A stretch of DNA of 64,000 nucleotides from Perilla frutescens (Eukaryota > Streptophyta > Magnoliopsida > Lamiales > Lamiaceae): NCBI GenBank assembly GCA_026008535.1, contig BRKX01000002.1:70639380-70703379 (forward strand), in the 5' to 3' direction. Position numbers and translations under genes: made by a program. Shown in pieces: positions 59,511 to 64,000 of this stretch. The first letter of the stretch is position 1. Each line of letters opens with the position of its first letter. The notes below the pieces were generated by a model. That model saw nothing but the letters and a program-made list of their open reading frames with translations. It was not told where the DNA came from and searched no databases.

Positions 59511-60894
59511 AAGACCCTTATAAACAAGCTAAGTGCCCATAAAGTAATATCCGTATAAAACAAATTACATATTTTAAACACTTAAAATTAATGCAATTGT
59601 TTATTTTCTCTTTCACGGGCTTTTGGTAGATATGTTTCAATAATCTCTACGATCAATTTTGATTTTATTTATAAAAAAAATGAAGGCTTTATTCCTGAAA
59701 TAGAGGGAGTCCTATTGAAAATTATCGACATTAAATCAAGGCCGGGCCAAAAAGGGATTCTTGGAATACTTCCAATTAGCATTCGACACACTATTGGAAC
59801 ATCAGTAATTACGTCATTGACCCAAATACAATATTTATAAGAAAAATATTATGATAATAAACATAAAAAACAGTTTGGGAGAGATAAAATATCATATTTA
59901 AACATTTTTGTAACGTATCCCAAATTTGGTAGAGAGGAAAAGATCTTTGTCGATGTGGAATCTGCAACAGACAAGATACGTGCTTACTGTGCTAGGGTGT
60001 TTTTAAATCCAATCCCAAAATCTTCCTTAAATATATCATAATGACTAATTAATAGAGTGTTTAGTTATTGGTTAGCTCATTTATTGAGGGGGGGGGGGGG
60101 GGGGGGGGGGGTTGGGGGTGTGATAGAAATTGCCTAATTTTTTATTTGATCAGGATATGATATAGAACTCTTCAATGTAACATTTATGCAAGTTTTATCA
60201 ATTTGAGACTTGAAAAAAGAATTCTACTAGATTACTGTTAGCCCCGTTTGGTTGACATGAAAATAAAATTATTTGGGAATATGATTTTTAGGAACGTAAT
60301 TCTTAGTAAAATGAATCATAGCGAATTCTTTATCGTGTGTTTGAATCATAACAAACAAATTGTCAGAATTCTCATTTTAGTATTTGATTCAAATTAAACA
60401 AGTAGGAAACGAAATAATTCAAATATTTCTTATCATTTTCGAATTACCAATAATTTTTAAGATTTATGAACAATATAGTTTATAATTTTGCGTACATAAA
60501 TAATTATATAACATGCTATTTAAATTTATATCAAAATAAATTATATGAGTACCAATATAATAAACAATCAAGATGATTATTTCGTTATTTTAAGTTAATA
60601 CAAAAAATTTATTGTCGATTATACAATCGAGTTGCTCATTGTCTTGAGTCTGTCATTCCCCTACTATCAATTCTAAAAAAAAATGGTTGCTATACTGATC
60701 AAATTTTAGTTGGTATCTCATCATCAAGAAAATAACTTTTTTTTTTTCAAAATTTTTCATTTTTCATTTTCCAGGTTAAGAATTGTCAATCTAAAATTAA
60801 TAATAATCCGTAAAAATTAAAATAATGAAAATGTAAATTTTTTTCAATAGTATTTTTTTCATAATTTTGGTTGAAAAATTATGAATATGAAATT

Positions 60895-60895
<1 letters not shown>
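59511..60895. repeat. intergenic DNA with a 24-base G run
   Basis: 60088-60111 is an unbroken run of 24 G followed by TTGGGGGTG. 60241-60370 (GCCCCGTTTGGTTGACATGA) resembles one MITE end. Otherwise unremarkable. Confidence 0.6.

Positions 60896-60990
<95 letters not shown>
60896..60990. repeat. (AAT)n-(ATT)n perfect inverted microsatellite
   Basis: About 34 bases of AAT units run directly into about 60 bases of ATT units, so the two parts can pair as a hairpin. The switch is near 60930. Confidence 0.9.
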
Positions 60991-61060
60991 GAGGAAGAAA
61001 TCAGAAAATATAATTGTTTATGTCATAAACAAGATTTAAGTAATCAGAATACCTATTCAA

Positions 61061-61126
61061 AAAAAGTAATTAGAATCCAGAAAAATTGCACCATTTTCCT
61101 TATTTTGTGGAATCTAATTACTTTTT
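61061..61126. repeat. 19-bp inverted repeat
   Basis: AAAAAGTAATTAGAATCCA (61061-61079) and TGGAATCTAATTACTTTTT (61108-61126) pair at 18 of 19 positions around a 28-base loop. Confidence 0.65.
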
Positions 61127-61949
61127 CACAGTCCATTTAAATTGAACAAAACACATGACTTTAAAAATAAAGAATCAGATTATTATATCGGACCAGATTC
61201 CATGTCAATCAAAAGATCCCTCAGTATGATTAAAACTATTAATCAAAGGCTAAAAATAACACATTTCTATATCTTAATATATATATAAAAACAAGAAGTT
61301 ATGCCTTATTTAGTAAGTACAATTTTCCCGCCAAAACCACTTACTACATTTAGTAAGTTTTTTTTATGCAACAATTTAATTTAATCAAATTAATTGTTAA
61401 TAATAATAATAATAATAATAATAGTTTGTACTATTTACGGTTATACATCTTATTTTAAATTTTAAATTTTTAAAAATTATACCATATTGATACATAATTT
61501 CGTGGATGAATTTCTATAATTTCTATATATTTTGAGAATATATATATTTATTCTATTTATTATGCCATATATAATAATGATTTTTTAATAACTAATCATT
61601 AATCAATCAAATACAATTAGGATGTTTCAATAATTAGAATACGTTTAGTCAACATTTAATTAACCAATCAACCAAACTTTCCTAATACATTGAATCAATT
61701 AAGCAAAACGTTCCTAATATAATTCAATTAGTATATATTTTTTCAATAACTATACTATATGAATTTAGAAATATCCAAAATTATCATCTCATATTTACCT
61801 ATAAATACTTACATCTTATCAACCATTGAATCCAACACACCTTACCTTAGACAATTGTATAGAGTGCAAAAGTTGTCTATCCATTTATTTTGGGATACCA
61901 TGAATAAAGAAAAGTGATTTGTCTTGCACCAATCCACATCAATCACTGC

Positions 61950-62060
61950 ATGGATTGCACGAAAAGAATCAACGAAAAAATAGTTTCGATCATCTTGCCA
62001 TTTCATTATGAAAATGAGTCAAAATTGAAGAAGTGTGCTGCTCCTAACAAGCTTTTGTAA
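61950..62060 (+). CDS. small ORF of 36 codons, unrecognised
   Basis: An ORF starting MDCTKRINEKIVSIILPFHY and ending KKCAAPNKLL. A TATA-like CTATAAATAC lies near 61800 and a leader-like stretch follows. The peptide resembles nothing I know; it could be a chance ORF in a non-coding transcript. Confidence 0.2.
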   Translation: MDCTKRINEKIVSIILPFHYENESKLKKCAAPNKLL

Positions 62061-62617
62061 CACTAGGGTGTTTTTTTATTGTTATTATTATTTTGTTAGT
62101 TGAGGTAGGATTTTGTATATTTGATTGTAGTAATTCTCATGTAACTCTCAATTGTTTGTTTGAATTTTTTATTTTATTCATTCTTCTATTACAACATTTA
62201 TATACAATATGTAATATGTTTCGTTGGAATTTTATGAGTGTTTTAATGCTAAAAATTTTGAGATGTATTGCTATTACAAATTATATCACAAATGACATGA
62301 ATATCGGTAATTTATTTCATTTAAATCGTTCTCATTAATCATTATTCCCACCAATTGCAATGGGGAATAAACTGGATACATCAGTTATGCAAATCATTCT
62401 CACATATTGGAATTCCAAATACAAATCCCCTATTAATTAATTATTAAAGCATTAATTCCCATATTAAATTATAATATGATGTGTAGACCGTTTGTCTTAA
62501 TAAACAAAGTAATTCATTGAAAAAAAAAAGTAATGTATTTGCAATAACAAAGTAATTATGAATTTACTTATTGAAAAAAGTTTTATTGTTATATATTATT
62601 CTTTTGGTATATACATC

Positions 62618-62784
62618 CCTCATCCCAATTATATAGTCCATTTTGTACTCGCACGCAGATTAAAAAAATTATGAAAAGAAGATACGAAAGCTAAACTTCC
62701 AATATTATCTCTATTTAAGTTTATAATTATATTAAAAAAGTAGTTAGCTTTTAATTTTTAAAAAATAATGGGACTATATAATCA
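62618..62784. mobile_element. Stowaway-like MITE, diverged
   Basis: CCAATTATATAGTCCATTTT at the left and GATTATATAGTCCCATTATT read inward from the right are matching termini of the Stowaway type. Confidence 0.6.
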
Positions 62785-64000
62785 AATACATGCTATAATT
62801 TTGATATCTTATTTTCAAAACGTTAGGCAAAAAATTAGCTTATTAAGTTTAGCAAAAATTTAGTTATTAAGGATTTAATTTCTTAATGATAATTTAGTTA
62901 AATGTACATTAAACACACCCGCAATTATATATATTATATTAATGCATATCCAATACTTATATATCATTATAAGATGTCAGGATAGATTGCTATATCCTGG
63001 AATTGTATAATATTTTAAGTTGGACAAATACTTAGTTTATTAAAAAAATAATTAGTTTATTAAGTTCGGCAAAAATTTAGTCTATTAAATATTTGATTTA
63101 TTAATGATATATGCTGGATGATCATTGTCCGCTTTGTCAAATTTATTAAAAATTATTGATAATTACCTTAATTAATACATAGGTTGATTGGTCAATCATA
63201 GTCATTATCCGCAAATAATGAGATATTTATACATATTCTAAAAAAAATATTTAGTGTACATTGTAAATAAATTAATAAATTAATTAATACCATAACAAAA
63301 ATATGTTATAAATACTGATATCCTATTCTTTGTTTACCATTTAAATATTTATTGAAAAAAAAAGATGGAGTTATGTTTATTTGCATTATTTCGTGAAACT
63401 GTCTTAATCAATTACGTTTTATTTGTTATTTGAATATTTCAATCTCTATAAACAAGTTTGATTGGTTGTGTATTATTTATCATTTTTTTCTTCCTATTGA
63501 TGATGCAATCAGTAGCATTTGGTTCTATTTTTCAACATAATATTAGCAATGTTCTCTGATATGAATTTTTGGAATACATGGTGGTAATTTTAAAGAACAA
63601 TTAAAGTTATGCATCCAGTATTACTGAAAATTTATAAGAGATTGGGAGATGTTGGAGGAGTTGAAGTGGCGGAGACTGGGTTATTGACATATCTTTTTAT
63701 CAAAGTTTCACCTATGTCCAAGTATATTTTATCTTTGATAATTTAATACACTATTGTATATATAATATAAGGTTTTTTTGTTTTACATTAATGATTTTTA
63801 TAATTAAAATATACAAAAATTATTTACATTGAGTATATGTAATATGTAACTTCTAATAGTGAAGGGAGGTTTTGCACATATAGTTTATGTATTATAAGAT
63901 ATGATGGTGATTTTGAACGTGTTGATTCCAAATCTCCACCTAATTATTCAAATAAAATAAGTATCCTATTTTAATAAGGGGGTTAATTGTCTTAAAAATC
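62785..64000. other. AT-rich intergenic DNA
   Basis: No gene, RNA or element ends recognised to the end of the window. Confidence 0.5.

Noticed and set aside
60871..61140. 89-aa ORF of mostly isoleucine
   Set aside because: It is the translated (ATT)n microsatellite.
1..64000. tRNA, rRNA or CRISPR features
   Set aside because: No tRNA cloverleaf, rRNA segment or regular repeat-spacer array was seen; the A/B boxes at 7160 and 17585 belong to SINEs.

Overview
The window is AT-rich, transposon-dense nuclear DNA from a flowering plant. The genes have GT-AG introns, plant-only families (a chloroplast RNP, an arabinogalactan protein, a GLV/RGF peptide, a miR156/157 locus) and typical plant transposons (hAT, Mutator-like, CACTA, Harbinger, Stowaway, SINE, LINE, Ty3/gypsy). 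A eudicot, probably an asterid, is my impression; nothing here fixes the species.

Layout. 0-13 kb: a two-exon BAG-like ubiquitin-domain gene (36-849), a MIR156/157 hairpin (about 4640-4766), a GPI-anchored arabinogalactan protein on the minus strand (9043-9465) and a two-exon GLV/RGF peptide gene (12379-12785), separated by transposons. 13-34 kb: almost solid mobile DNA. It holds a 2.7-kb TIR element with two younger insertions (14085-16808), an 11-kb Mutator-like element carrying a decayed Ulp1 cysteine-protease gene and itself hit by two hAT elements and one LINE (18732-29886), and a broken Ty3/gypsy LTR retrotransposon (29954-33735). 34.7-37.8 kb: a complete ten-exon NAD-dependent glycerol-3-phosphate dehydrogenase gene. 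38-46 kb: dispersed repeats and a stack of hAT and Harbinger elements, possibly inside the first intron of the next gene. 46-53.3 kb: gene island with a NET-domain nuclear protein (+), a chloroplast two-RRM protein (-) and a plastid-type methyltransferase (-). 53.4-64 kb: AT-rich, MITEs and simple repeats, with no confident gene.

The genes do not form one pathway; they are ordinary single plant loci. Most of the structure lies in the transposons. For many of them TIRs and target-site duplications (TSDs) can be read directly, which gives exact boundaries and insertion order. The most unusual object is the 11-kb Ulp1-carrying element. Copies of a short motif (AGTGATACTT) fill its introns and reverse orientation toward the far end. 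All gene models were spliced by eye and phase-checked; no database search was possible.
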